64,000 nt of DNA, taken from contig NZ_MPKW01000037.1 in the NCBI RefSeq assembly GCF_009729415.1, forward strand, positions 62,001-126,000, given 5' to 3'. Position 1 is the first letter of the stretch. Every line of letters starts with the position of its first letter. Source of the DNA: Mycolicibacterium sp. CBMA 234. GTDB lineage: Bacteria > Actinomycetota > Actinomycetes > Mycobacteriales > Mycobacteriaceae. Below are positions 8,700-17,545 of this stretch, piece by piece. The translations under genes were made by a program, and so were the position numbers. The notes beneath the pieces are model-generated. The model saw only the letters and a list, made by a program, of their open reading frames with translations. It was not told the origin of the DNA and made no database searches.

Positions 8700-9860
8700 T
8701 CAGGCGACGGCGAGCACGTCCTGCTGATCGAGGTCATCGGCCTTGCGCTGAGACCTGGCCGCCGTGTGCACCATGAGCGCGAAGCTGACGGTGATGGGAA
8801 TGACGGTGCCGTCCATGCCACCGGCCAGTACAGCGTCGGCGACGGTGAATGCCGGCGGCACGATCTGCGCGTACAAGCTGGCGAACGTCGGTGCCGCGGC
8901 GAAACCCCATAGCGCCCATCGCCACTGCCGTTCGCGCACGGTGTTGCCCAGGGCGCGGGCGCGGACCACGCCACGGATCGCGAACGCAATGGTGATCCAG
9001 GCGGGCACCACGTGAAATATCACCAGCGTGTGCGGTATCGCGGGCGGTAACCGCAGGACCAGGCCGGCGTACACCAGTGAACCGAGCGCGGCCAAGCCGA
9101 GCGTGGCTGCGTACGTCCACCCCGGTGCCGACGCGACCTGGGCGTCCGGCTCGGGGTGCTGCGTCAGCATGAAGCCGAACACCGCGCTGGCGGGTGCGGC
9201 GACGCCGAGCACGATGGCGCCGACGCCAATGTTGGTCAGCAGGTCGTGTTGCGGAATCAGCGGCTGGATCCCGATCCAGATCACCCGTAGCAACGGCGCC
9301 GTCATCATGAGCGCGATGCTGTAGGTCATCCAGGCTCGATGGGTGATCACGTCACGACGACGGATCGCGTACACCGCATACCAAGCGCTGCCGAATGTGC
9401 CGATCGCCAAGGCGCGCAACTGCGTTTCGAACGCCGGCCCGATGAAATGCTGCGCCGCCGGGGTGAGGTACAGGAACGCCAGCGCAGTCAGCATGCTGAC
9501 GGACATGAGGGCGAGATATGCGCGCCCCGTCCACCGGTGCACCGCCGGCCGTTGTTCGCGCAGTCGCGGTGAGAACTGAAAGAGGCCAAGGGCCAAGGCA
9601 ACCGCGGCCAGCGTGGTGTGGACCGCCAGAACCATACGATGCGTGGCATAGGCGGAGTGGCGGACCGATTCAACCGACCCAGTGCCGACCGCATAATCGC
9701 GGCCGTTGATCAAGGTATTGACCACGTCCTGCCAACGCGACATGCCAGGGGCAAACAGCGGCCAGGTGTAGTTCAGGGCCAGCGGCACATAGAGGATTGC
9801 CACGGCGACAGTGACGACGAAAAACTTCCGCGACACGGCGATTCGGTTGTGGTCGTCCAT
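8700..9860 (-). CDS. DUF2306-type multipass membrane protein
   Basis: A 386-aa polytopic membrane protein. The segment AVHRWTGRAYLALM followed by several hydrophobic helices and the motif THRAWMTYSIALMM is typical of the DUF2306 family, a cytochrome b561-like membrane fold of unknown role. I count roughly ten hydrophobic segments; His residues in the helices (AVHRW, THRAW) are candidate cofactor ligands by family analogy only. It is convergent with the secreted hydrolase gene (23 bp between stops). Confidence 0.72.
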   Translation of the reverse strand: MDDHNRIAVSRKFFVVTVAVAILYVPLALNYTWPLFAPGMSRWQDVVNTLINGRDYAVGTGSVESVRHSAYATHRMVLAVHTTLAAVALALGLFQFSPRLREQRPAVHRWTGRAYLALMSVSMLTALAFLYLTPAAQHFIGPAFETQLRALAIGTFGSAWYAVYAIRRRDVITHRAWMTYSIALMMTAPLLRVIWIGIQPLIPQHDLLTNIGVGAIVLGVAAPASAVFGFMLTQHPEPDAQVASAPGWTYAATLGLAALGSLVYAGLVLRLPPAIPHTLVIFHVVPAWITIAFAIRGVVRARALGNTVRERQWRWALWGFAAAPTFASLYAQIVPPAFTVADAVLAGGMDGTVIPITVSFALMVHTAARSQRKADDLDQQDVLAVA

Positions 9861-9941
9861 TTCGGGTCAGAGTCTAGGGCCACGTATGGCCAATTGACGG
9901 TATTTGCTGAACGGGAGCTGTCGCGCGCGTACGGCACGTGA

Positions 9942-10148
9942 TCAGAGGCGGTCCATCTCGCGGGCCAGGCAGGCCTGCTCCAGGTAGCTGTGGTGCACGG
10001 TACGCGGGGCAGGAACCCGTGCTGGGGAGGTGAACGCCCGGCGTGCGGCCGCGGCGATGGCGCGCTCCGCGTCGGTCCACCAGTGGGTCAGCGCCGGGTG
10101 GGTGGTCGCCATGCTGAATTGCATTGTAGTGGTGCCGCTTTGGCTCAT
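9942..10148 (-). CDS. Small conserved hypothetical protein, paralogue of the gene at 20019
   Basis: A 68-aa protein of unknown function. It is Ala-rich in the middle and ends YLEQACLAREMDRL. The protein at 20019-20222 has the same architecture: MS, a TM[QH]FS motif, W-[WF]-T-x-AERA, then Y-[LI]-E-x-A-x-x-AREM-x-RL at the C-terminus. That shared pattern, and a GAAGGG element upstream of the ATG, support a real gene. No signal peptide or membrane helix. It may relate to short proteins such as DUF3563, but I cannot establish that. Confidence 0.6.
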   Translation of the reverse strand: MSQSGTTTMQFSMATTHPALTHWWTDAERAIAAAARRAFTSPARVPAPRTVHHSYLEQACLAREMDRL

Positions 10149-10555
10149 CGGGGTGCCCTTCGTGGGTGGTGACTTCCACTCTTCCGGCTAGCGACGGGCA
10201 TTCCATCGGCCATGGCACGTATTTCGAGAGGTGTGCGGCGCGGGCCTCGTCTACGCCATTGGCGGATGCGTACGCGGAGATGCTGAGGGATGCGCACGTG
10301 GTTGCCCGACGGCGGTTAGGACGAGCGAAATCGACGGGAATAACCTCGATGCGACTGTGTCGCTGCCGACTGGCGCTGCTAGTTGCTACTTGCGGCCGTC
10401 GAGGGTTCGACGCGCGTTGCCGGGTTCATCGGGACGAACACGACGGCTTGATTACTGCAGTTCGGAATGAGCTGCGTGACAACGAATTTGGCGCAGCGTG
10501 GGCCGAAGGCGGCACCTTGTCGGTGGGCGGGGTGATCGTCGCGCATGCAACTGGC
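10149..10555. other. 407-bp stretch without an intact gene
   Basis: Lies between the small gene and the P450 gene. A long plus-strand frame crosses it but lacks typical coding character. A short part of that frame (about 10460-10550) reads LRDNEFGAAWAEGGTLS, resembling the C-terminal repeat end of large LuxR-type ATPase regulators, so this may be a decayed remnant. Otherwise I see no RNA gene or strong hairpin. Confidence 0.35.
10460..10555 (+). pseudogene. Possible remnant of a LuxR-type ATPase regulator C-terminus
   Basis: The translated segment RNELRDNEFGAAWAEGGTLS matches the shape of the LG(D/E)xxFxxAWAEGRxLS ending common in MalT/LuxR-family regulators. There is no LuxR helix-turn-helix after it and no start before it, so if related it is only a fragment. 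Recognition from memory, weak. Confidence 0.22.
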
Positions 10556-11806
10556 TCAGGAAGCTGCCCGCCACGACTGATCAACGCGGTCGAAGGCAAT
10601 CGGCAAGGTGATCGGTCCACTCAAGCCAGCTAACGGTTTCCATGGCGCGGGCCCGGTCACTCGGGGGTTGGGCATGCGCGCAGTCATGTGGGCCAGCGCT
10701 TCGGCCAATTCCATTTTGGCCAGGTGCACGCCGAGGCAGTAGTGGGTACCGGCGCCGAAGGTCTGCATCGCCGGCGCCCCCTCACGGGTGATGTCGAGGC
10801 GGTCGGGGTCGTCGTACACAGCGGGATCGCGGTTGGCTGCGGCGGTGTTGACCAGAACAAAGGTCCCGGTGGGGATCGTGATGCCCGCGAGTTCCACATC
10901 CTCAAGGGCCATCCGCACCGCGCCGATGGCGACCGGGGAGTGGCGCATGGTCTCCTCGACGGCGCGCCCGGCCAGGTCCGGATGTGCGCCCAGCAAGGCC
11001 CATTGCTCGGGGTGCTCACACAGGACGTGCACCGAGCCGGCGACTTGGTTGCGGGTGGTGTCAGTGCCGGCCGCCAGCAAGCTGGTGGAAAGCACCCGCA
11101 GCTCGTCGGCGCTGAGCCGGTCACCATCCTCTTCGGCGCGGATGAGATCCGAGATCAGGTCGTCTGTGAGGGTGTGCCGGCGGCGGACGACCATGTCGTC
11201 GATGTAGGCGTCGAGTGCATCCCAGGCGGTCAGGATCGCGGTCTCGTGCTGCGCGACATGCCAGTCGAATGCCTGCATGAAGTCGTCGACCCAGGCCGAC
11301 AACTGTGCCCAGTCCTCGGCCGGGGCGCCGAGCAATGCGCAGATGACCGGCGTGGGGTATTGCCGCGCGATGTCGGTGACGACGTCGCAGTGTCCGCGCG
11401 CGACCTGGCGGTCGACGAGGTCGCTGACGACGTCGACGACCGTGGTGCGCAATCGCTCGATCGCGCGTCGGTTGAAGGCGGTTGCCACCAGCTGACGCAA
11501 CCGGGTGTGCTCCGGACCGTCGATGCTGATGATCGTCGAGCAGACCCGGTCCCAGACCGGGCCCGACGTAATGCCTTGAGCCGCAAGGTACATGCCTTGC
11601 GGCACGCGAAATCGTTGGTCGCGGAGCACCGCGTGCGCGAGATCGTAGGTCAGCACTTCTGGCCCGTACGGTCCGATGGCGATCGGCGATTGCTCACGCG
11701 CCTGCCGGATGATCGCTTGCGCTTCGTCGGGGCTCTGCGCGCCGGAGTAGTCGATGAAGGGCAGTCCGGCGTCGAAGACGCTCGGGTTACCGGTCGCAGT
11801 GGTCAT
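10556..11806 (-). CDS. Cytochrome P450
   Basis: A 416-aa soluble P450 monooxygenase. The I-helix oxygen motif is AAGTDTTRNQ, the K-helix ExxR is ETMRH, and the heme-thiolate loop is FGAGTHYCLGVHLA with the ligand Cys. Length and class I bacterial organisation are normal. No ferredoxin or reductase gene is adjacent, so redox partners must be elsewhere. I cannot assign a CYP family or substrate. Confidence 0.93.
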   Translation of the reverse strand: MTTATGNPSVFDAGLPFIDYSGAQSPDEAQAIIRQAREQSPIAIGPYGPEVLTYDLAHAVLRDQRFRVPQGMYLAAQGITSGPVWDRVCSTIISIDGPEHTRLRQLVATAFNRRAIERLRTTVVDVVSDLVDRQVARGHCDVVTDIARQYPTPVICALLGAPAEDWAQLSAWVDDFMQAFDWHVAQHETAILTAWDALDAYIDDMVVRRRHTLTDDLISDLIRAEEDGDRLSADELRVLSTSLLAAGTDTTRNQVAGSVHVLCEHPEQWALLGAHPDLAGRAVEETMRHSPVAIGAVRMALEDVELAGITIPTGTFVLVNTAAANRDPAVYDDPDRLDITREGAPAMQTFGAGTHYCLGVHLAKMELAEALAHMTARMPNPRVTGPAPWKPLAGLSGPITLPIAFDRVDQSWRAAS

Positions 11807-11906
11807 AACATTGACTATCCGGCGATAGCAGCGCTAGGTCATCAGCCATGTGGCGCATATCCGCGCTGCAAGGGCGTAGGTCGGTGCTCCGATTGGTACC
11901 GGCCCG

Positions 11907-12767
11907 TCAGTCAGCCGGGCCCAGCGCGTCCTCGATGGCCTCGTCGGACGGCGCGCAGTTGCCGGCGCCAGGCGCCAGGGTGGCCAGGGCGCCGGCGGTC
12001 ACGGCCCGCCGCAGGGCATGTGATGGATCCTGCCGCCAACCCGCCGCGAGCACGCCCGCGAAGACGTCACCGGCGCCCGTCGTGTCGACCGCCTCGACTG
12101 CGGGTGCCGCGACCTCGGTATCGCCGTCGGCCGTGCGATGGACAGCGCCGTCTGCGCCGCGCGTGATCACCAGATGCGGGACGGGCCAATGCCATTGCTG
12201 CGCTTCGGTTTCGTTGACGATCACCACATCGGTGACAGCGGCCAAGGTGGCAAGCACCCCCGGTTCGGTACCGGCGGGAGACGCGTTGAGCATGACGGTG
12301 GCGCCGCTCGCTTTGGCGAGCCGCGCTGCGGCCAGCGCGGTGGCCGACGGAATTTCCAGCTGCAGCAACAGCACATCGCAGTCGGCGACCACCGCGCGGA
12401 CGTGCGGTGAATCCAAGGTCAGGTGCGCGTTGGCGCCCGGGGCCACCACGATCATGTTCTCGGCGCTGGTGCCGACCATGATGGCCGCGGTGCCGCTCGG
12501 GGCCGACAGGCTGACGACCGCGTCCACGCCAACGCCGTTGCCCTGCAGATGCTTTCGCAGTACCGCGCCAGTCGCGTCGGGGCCGATGGCTGCGACCAGC
12601 CGGACGTTGGCCCCGGCACGGGCCGCCGCGACGGCCTGATTGCCGCCCTTGCCGCCGGGTTCCGAATGCAAAGACGACGCCAGCACCGTCGCACCCGGCG
12701 CCGGAAGTTCGGTCATACCGAACACCAGGTCCATGTTGACGCTGCCCACCACAGTGATCCGAGTCAC
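11907..12767 (-). CDS. rbsK: Ribokinase (PfkB family)
   Basis: A 286-aa PfkB-family sugar kinase that phosphorylates ribose to ribose 5-phosphate. The N-terminal motif GSVNMDLVF, the GGKGGNQAVAAARAGA signature and the C-terminal DTTGAGDVFAG motif with catalytic Asp are all present. It corresponds by position to RbsK (Rv2436) in M. tuberculosis. The GTG start is preceded by TACCGT and 6 nt on the minus strand, fitting a leaderless transcript. Divergent from proA (56 bp). Confidence 0.88.
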   Translation of the reverse strand: MTRITVVGSVNMDLVFGMTELPAPGATVLASSLHSEPGGKGGNQAVAAARAGANVRLVAAIGPDATGAVLRKHLQGNGVGVDAVVSLSAPSGTAAIMVGTSAENMIVVAPGANAHLTLDSPHVRAVVADCDVLLLQLEIPSATALAAARLAKASGATVMLNASPAGTEPGVLATLAAVTDVVIVNETEAQQWHWPVPHLVITRGADGAVHRTADGDTEVAAPAVEAVDTTGAGDVFAGVLAAGWRQDPSHALRRAVTAGALATLAPGAGNCAPSDEAIEDALGPAD

Positions 12768-12773
12768 GGGGTC

Positions 12774-12779
12774 ACGGTA
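12774..12779 (-). promoter_or_regulatory. Candidate -10 hexamer for leaderless rbsK
   Basis: Minus-strand TACCGT lies 6 nt before the GTG start at 12767. Together with TACCCT before proA it would make a compact divergent promoter pair in a 56-bp gap. Confidence 0.45.
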
Positions 12780-12811
12780 GCCCCGACCGGGCTGAACCGC
12801 TGATACCTCGT

Positions 12812-12817
12812 TACCCT
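12812..12817 (+). promoter_or_regulatory. Candidate -10 hexamer for leaderless proA
   Basis: TACCCT fits TANNNT and is followed by 6 nt and then the ATG at 12824, so the transcript would start at the initiation codon. No Shine-Dalgarno sequence precedes the ATG. Confidence 0.5.
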
Positions 12818-12823
12818 GGGTTA

Positions 12824-14071
12824 ATGAGTGTGCACGCAGCTACGGGGACTGATCTGCGCCAGCAGGTACACGACGCGGCCCGCCGGGCCCGGGTCGCGTC
12901 CCGCACCTTGGCCACACTGACCACCGAAGCCAAGAATCGCGCGCTGCACGCTGCGGCCGATGCCGTTCTTGCCGCTGCTCATGCCGTTCTTGCCGCCAAT
13001 GCCGGGGACATCGAGGCTGCGCGCGCCGCCGGCACCGCCGAAGCGATGATCGACCGGCTGGCCCTCAACCCGCACAGGCTCGATGGCATCGCTGCCGGGC
13101 TGCGGCAGGTCGCCGGCCTGCCGGACCCCGTCGGCGAGGTGCTGCGCGGCAGCACCCTGCCAAATGGTCTGCAGATCCGTCAGCAGCGGGTACCGCTGGG
13201 CGTGGTCGGCATGGTGTACGAGAGCCGGCCCAACGTGACGGTCGACGCCTTCGGTCTGGCCTTGAAGTCGGGTAACGCGGCGCTGCTGCGCGGCAGCTCG
13301 TCGGCGACTCGGTCCAACGCGGCGCTGGTCACGGCGCTGCGGTCGGCGCTGGCCGGCGAGGGCTTGCCGGAGGACGCGGTGCAGTTGCTGCCCAGCGAGG
13401 ACCGCGCCAGCGTCACTCACCTGATCCAGGCTCGTGGCTTGGTCGACGTGGTGATCCCACGCGGCGGCGCCGGTCTGATCGATGCCGTGGTGCGCGACGC
13501 CACGGTGCCGACCATCGAGACGGGCGTCGGCAACTGCCACGTCTACGTCCACGAAGCCGCCGATCTCGATGTGGCAGAACGCATTCTGCTGAACTCCAAG
13601 ACCCGCCGACCCAGCGTGTGCAATTCGGCTGAGACCCTGCTGGTCGACCGGGCTATCGCCGACGCCGCGCTGCCTCGGCTGGTGACCGCGCTGCAGGACG
13701 CCGGGGTGACGGTGCACCTGGACCCCAGCGAGGACGAGCTGCGCGCCGAATTCCTCTCACTCGACATCGCGGTATCTGTCGTGGACGGGGTTGATGGCGC
13801 GATTAACCACGTCAACGAGTACGGCACCGGGCACACCGAAGCCATCGTCACCACCAATCTTGCTGCGGCCCAGCGATTCTCCGAGCAGGTCGACGCCGCC
13901 GCGGTGATGGTCAACGCGTCGACGGCGTTCACCGACGGCGAGCAGTTCGGGTTCGGCGCCGAGATCGGCATCTCGACCCAGAAGCTGCACGCCCGCGGCC
14001 CCATGGGGCTGGCGGAACTGACATCGACCAAATGGATCGTGTGGGGCGACGGCCAGACCCGGCCCGCCTGA
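12824..14071 (+). CDS. proA: Gamma-glutamyl phosphate reductase
   Basis: A 415-aa NADPH-dependent enzyme converting gamma-glutamyl phosphate to glutamate semialdehyde, the second step of proline synthesis. Hallmarks are YESRPNVTVDAFGLALKSGN, IPRGGAGLI, ETGVGNCHVYV and the catalytic Cys in RRPSVCNSAETLL. An imperfect 21-bp tandem repeat near the 5' end (12960-12996) encodes DAVLAAA/HAVLAAN. It begins a run of plus-strand genes continuing into the MoxR-like ATPase with a 10-bp gap. Confidence 0.97.
   Translation: MSVHAATGTDLRQQVHDAARRARVASRTLATLTTEAKNRALHAAADAVLAAAHAVLAANAGDIEAARAAGTAEAMIDRLALNPHRLDGIAAGLRQVAGLPDPVGEVLRGSTLPNGLQIRQQRVPLGVVGMVYESRPNVTVDAFGLALKSGNAALLRGSSSATRSNAALVTALRSALAGEGLPEDAVQLLPSEDRASVTHLIQARGLVDVVIPRGGAGLIDAVVRDATVPTIETGVGNCHVYVHEAADLDVAERILLNSKTRRPSVCNSAETLLVDRAIADAALPRLVTALQDAGVTVHLDPSEDELRAEFLSLDIAVSVVDGVDGAINHVNEYGTGHTEAIVTTNLAAAQRFSEQVDAAAVMVNASTAFTDGEQFGFGAEIGISTQKLHARGPMGLAELTSTKWIVWGDGQTRPA
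12960..12996 (+). repeat. Two-copy 21-bp periodic repeat inside proA
   Basis: The 16-mer atgccgttcttgccgc occurs at 12960-12975 and again at 12981-12996, in frame, encoding a doubled DAVLAA/HAVLAA helix segment. Probably replication slippage within a coding region. Confidence 0.7.
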
Positions 14072-14081
14072 TAGGAGAGAC

Positions 14082-14963
14082 ATGAGCACACCCGCCCGTT
14101 CGGTCCCGCTGTTCGCGGACATCGATGACGTCGCCAACCGACTCGCCGAGACCGGATACTTGCCCGATACCGCCACGGCCACAGCGGTTTTCCTGGCCGA
14201 TCGGCTGGGCAAGCCGCTGCTGATCGAAGGACCGGCCGGCGTCGGCAAGACCGAACTGGCGCGGGCCATCGCCCAGTGCACCGGCTCGGAACTGGTGCGG
14301 CTGCAGTGCTACGAGGGCGTCGACGAGGCCCGCGCGCTGTACGAGTGGAACCACGCCAAGCAGATCCTGCGCATCCAGTCGGGCCAGCAGTCGGGCGACT
14401 GGGACCAGACCAAGATGGACGTGTTCAGCGAGGAATTCCTGCTGAGTCGCCCGCTGCTGACGGCCATCCGGCGCACCGAGCCCACTGTGCTGCTGATCGA
14501 CGAGACCGACAAGGCCGACATCGAGATCGAAGGCCTGCTGCTGGAGATCCTGTCCGACTTCGCCGTCACCGTGCCCGAGCTCGGCACCATCACGGCGCAG
14601 CAGAAACCGCTGGTGGTGCTGACCTCCAACGCCACCCGCGAGCTGTCCGAGGCACTCAAACGGCGCTGCCTGTTCCTGCACATCGATTTCCCCGACGCTG
14701 ACCTTGAGCGGCGCATCCTGCTGTCCCGCGTGCCCGAGCTGCCGGAGAAGATCGCCGACGAGCTGGTGCGCATCATCGGGGTGCTGCGTGGCATGCAGCT
14801 CAAGAAACTGCCGTCGGTGGCCGAGACCATCGACTGGGGCCGGACCGTCCTGGCGCTGGGCATGGACACCATCGACGACGCGACGATCGCCGCGACGCTC
14901 GGGGTGGTGCTCAAGCACCGGTCCGATCAGCAGCGTGCTTCCAGCGAGCTGAAGCTGAACTAG
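14082..14963 (+). CDS. MoxR-family AAA+ ATPase
   Basis: A 293-aa AAA+ ATPase. Walker A is GPAGVGKTE (about residues 47-55), Walker B is VLLIDETDKAD and sensor 1 is VVLTSNATRE. Members of this family act with von Willebrand factor A proteins, usually to insert metals or mature enzyme complexes. The next gene, 10 bp downstream, is exactly such a VWA protein (CoxE-like). Corresponds by position to Rv2426c. The client enzyme is not identifiable from this window. Confidence 0.92.
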   Translation: MSTPARSVPLFADIDDVANRLAETGYLPDTATATAVFLADRLGKPLLIEGPAGVGKTELARAIAQCTGSELVRLQCYEGVDEARALYEWNHAKQILRIQSGQQSGDWDQTKMDVFSEEFLLSRPLLTAIRRTEPTVLLIDETDKADIEIEGLLLEILSDFAVTVPELGTITAQQKPLVVLTSNATRELSEALKRRCLFLHIDFPDADLERRILLSRVPELPEKIADELVRIIGVLRGMQLKKLPSVAETIDWGRTVLALGMDTIDDATIAATLGVVLKHRSDQQRASSELKLN

Positions 14964-14973
14964 GGGAGCGGTC

Positions 14974-16419
14974 ATGGCTGTCGGACGAACCCCTGCACAA
15001 CCCCTTGCCCCGCAAGGCATCCCGGGCCACCTGGTGGGGTTCGTCGACGCCCTGCGCAAGGTGGGCATCAACGTCGGGCCGTCGGAGACCGTCGACGCCG
15101 GCCGCGTGATGGCCACTCTGGGCCTGGGTGACCGCAAGGTGCTGCGTGAGGGCCTGGCCTGTGCGGTGTTGCGCCGGCCCGACCATCGGGAGACCTACAA
15201 CGCGTTGTTCGACCTCTGGTTCCCGGCGGCGCTGGGGGACCGGGCCGTGCTGGAGCTTGACGACGACGCCGCCCCGGAGAACCGGCCTGACCGGATACCG
15301 CCGGAGGATGTCGAGGCGATGCGCTCGGCGCTCATCGACCTGCTCTCCGACGCCGACATGGCGAATCTCGATGACCGGCTGATGGCGATGATCGCGCAGA
15401 TCGTCGACGCCTACGGCAAGTACAACTCGAGCCGCGGCCCGTCGTACTCGTCGTATCAGGCGCTCAAGGCCATGGGGCTCGACCAATTGGAAGGCAAGTT
15501 GCTGGCCGGGCTGCTGGCGCCCTACGGCGACGAGCCGACGCCGACCCAGGAACAGATCGCCAAATCGATTGCCGCCAAGCGTATTTCGCAGCTGCGGCAC
15601 ATGGTCGAGTCGGAGACCAAGCGGCGCACCGCCGAACAGATCGGCCGCGACCACGTACAGACCTACGGCATCCCGCAGCTGGCCGAGAACGTTGAATTCC
15701 TCAGGGCGTCAGGTGAACAACTGCGGCAGATGCGCAATGTCGTTGCGCCGCTTGCTCGTACGTTGGCCAGCCGGCTGGCGTCGCGTCGCCGCCGCTCCCA
15801 TGCCGGCCAGATCGATCTGCGCAAGACGCTGCGCAAGTCGATGTCGACCGGCGGGGTGCCCATCGACGTCGTCCTCAAGAAACCGCGCCCGGCCCGGCCC
15901 GAGCTGGTGGTGCTGTGCGACGTGTCCGGCTCCGTCGCCGGCTTCAGCCACTTCACCCTGATGCTGGTGCACGCGCTACGTCAGCAGTTCTCGCGAGTGC
16001 GGGTGTTTGCCTTCATCGACACCACCGACGAGGTCACCGAGCTGTTCGGGCCCGACGCCGACCTGGCCGTCGCGGTGCAGAAGATCACCCGGGAAGCGGC
16101 CGTCTACACCCGGGACGGGCATTCGGACTACGGCCACGCCTTCGTCTCCTTCATGGACAAGTGGCCCAATGCGCTCTCGCCGCGCACGGCACTGCTGGTG
16201 CTCGGCGACGGCCGTAACAACTACCGCAACCCGCAGGCCGACCTGCTGGCGGGCATGGTCAGCGCCAGCCGGCACGCGCACTGGCTCAACCCCGAGCCCA
16301 AGCACCTGTGGGGCAGCGGCGACTCCGCGACCGCCAAGTACCAGGACGTCATCACCATGCACGAATGCCGCTCGGCCAAGCAGCTCGCGTCGGTGATCGA
16401 TAACCTGCTTCCTGTGTAG
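14974..16419 (+). CDS. VWA domain-containing CoxE-like protein
   Basis: A 481-aa partner of the preceding MoxR ATPase. The C-terminal von Willebrand factor A domain has the metal-adhesion motif DVSGS (in LCDVSGSVAGFS, about residue 313) and later LVLGDGRNNY. The N-terminal half is helical and charged. Corresponds to Rv2425c by order. Start ATG follows GGGGAGCGGTC. Likely forms an ATPase-VWA chaperone complex; its substrate is unknown. Confidence 0.9.
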   Translation: MAVGRTPAQPLAPQGIPGHLVGFVDALRKVGINVGPSETVDAGRVMATLGLGDRKVLREGLACAVLRRPDHRETYNALFDLWFPAALGDRAVLELDDDAAPENRPDRIPPEDVEAMRSALIDLLSDADMANLDDRLMAMIAQIVDAYGKYNSSRGPSYSSYQALKAMGLDQLEGKLLAGLLAPYGDEPTPTQEQIAKSIAAKRISQLRHMVESETKRRTAEQIGRDHVQTYGIPQLAENVEFLRASGEQLRQMRNVVAPLARTLASRLASRRRRSHAGQIDLRKTLRKSMSTGGVPIDVVLKKPRPARPELVVLCDVSGSVAGFSHFTLMLVHALRQQFSRVRVFAFIDTTDEVTELFGPDADLAVAVQKITREAAVYTRDGHSDYGHAFVSFMDKWPNALSPRTALLVLGDGRNNYRNPQADLLAGMVSASRHAHWLNPEPKHLWGSGDSATAKYQDVITMHECRSAKQLASVIDNLLPV

Positions 16420-16484
16420 CCCCGCCAGTTTCGCGAGGTCCTGCCCCCAAGTTGGCTGCGAACCCTGCCGTAAGCTGGCCAATC

Positions 16485-17120
16485 GTGAATCGACGCAGGC
16501 TGGGAGTGATGGGCGGGACGTTCGACCCGATCCACCATGGCCACCTCGTCGCGGCCAGCGAAGTGGCTGACCTGTTCGACCTCGACGAAGTCGTGTTCGT
16601 CCCCACCGGGCAGCCCTGGCAGAAGCGCGACCGGCATGTCACCGCCGCTGAGGACCGGTACTTGATGACGGTCATCGCGACTGCCGCCAACCCGCGGTTC
16701 TCGGTCAGCCGCGTCGACATCGACCGTGGCGGTCCCACCTACACCAAGGACACGCTGCGCGACCTGGCCAGGCAGAACCCCGATACTGACCTGTTCTTCA
16801 TCACTGGCGCCGACGCGCTGGCGTCGATCCTGTCCTGGCAGAACTGGGAGGATATGTTCGCCACGGCCCGGTTCGTCGGGGTCAGCCGGCCCGGCTACGA
16901 GCTGGACGGCAAGCACATCGAGGAGGCGCAGAAAGAGCTGCCGCCCGACGCGCTGACCCTGGTCGAGGTGCCGGCGCTGGCCATCTCATCGAGCGACTGC
17001 CGTCGCCGCGCGCAGGCCAACCGGCCAATCTGGTACCTGGTGCCCGACGGCGTCGTCCAATACGTATCGAAGCGGGGGCTGTACCAATCGGCCCCCACAA
17101 CGCAGGAGGAAAAGTCGTGA
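16485..17120 (+). CDS. nadD: Nicotinate-nucleotide adenylyltransferase
   Basis: A 211-aa enzyme adenylating nicotinate mononucleotide to deamido-NAD, the substrate of NadE in this window. The nucleotidyltransferase signature GGTFDPIHHGHLVAASEVAD and the C-terminal ISSSDCRRR are present. I chose the GTG at 16485 (NRRRLGVMGG), which matches the short N-terminus of mycobacterial NadD, over an in-frame start at 16452. Its stop overlaps the GTG of rsfS (GTGA). Confidence 0.95.
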   Translation: MNRRRLGVMGGTFDPIHHGHLVAASEVADLFDLDEVVFVPTGQPWQKRDRHVTAAEDRYLMTVIATAANPRFSVSRVDIDRGGPTYTKDTLRDLARQNPDTDLFFITGADALASILSWQNWEDMFATARFVGVSRPGYELDGKHIEEAQKELPPDALTLVEVPALAISSSDCRRRAQANRPIWYLVPDGVVQYVSKRGLYQSAPTTQEEKS

Positions 17121-17545
17121 CCGCCACACCCGAGGCCCTGGCCATGGCAACGGTCGCGGCCCGCGCCGCCGCCGCCAAGCTCGGCGAGAACATCAGCGTC
17201 ATCGACGTGTCGGACCAGTTGGTCATCACCGACTACTTCGTGATCGCCTCAGCGTCCAACGACCGCCAGGTCAACGCCATCGTCGACGAGGTCGAGGAAA
17301 GGATGCGCTGGGCGGGTCACAAGCCGGCCCGTCGCGAAGGCGCCCGTGAGGGCCGCTGGGTGCTGCTGGACTATGTCGACATCGTGGTGCACATCCAGCA
17401 CCAGGAGGAGCGCGAGTACTACGCGCTGGACCGGCTGTGGCGGGACTGCCCGGCCATCGAGGTGGACTTGGACGGCGAGCTGCCGGCGAATCCTGACGCT
17501 GAGGCTGACGCCGAGGCCGACGAGCTCGACGAGGCGGCCGAGTGA
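17117..17545 (+). CDS. rsfS: Ribosomal silencing factor RsfS (Iojap/YbeB)
   Basis: A 142-aa protein that binds ribosomal protein L14 and blocks subunit joining when nutrients are scarce. Family motifs: SVIDVSDQLVITDYFVI, GARREGAREGRWVLLDY-like core, and VVHIQHQEEREYYALDRLW. The acidic C-terminal tail is rich in Asp/Glu/Ala. GTG start overlaps the nadD stop, and the stop overlaps the gpgP GTG, so translation is probably coupled through this operon. Confidence 0.95.
   Translation: MTATPEALAMATVAARAAAAKLGENISVIDVSDQLVITDYFVIASASNDRQVNAIVDEVEERMRWAGHKPARREGAREGRWVLLDYVDIVVHIQHQEEREYYALDRLWRDCPAIEVDLDGELPANPDAEADAEADELDEAAE

Noticed and set aside
10166..10633. 155-aa plus-strand ORF upstream of the P450 3' end
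   Set aside because: No conserved start, runs antisense into the P450 gene, and only a short part resembles any protein; treated as a possible remnant only.
10688..12166. Long plus-strand ORF antisense to the P450 gene
   Set aside because: High-GC genomes give long mirror frames; the P450 motifs on the minus strand are unmistakable.
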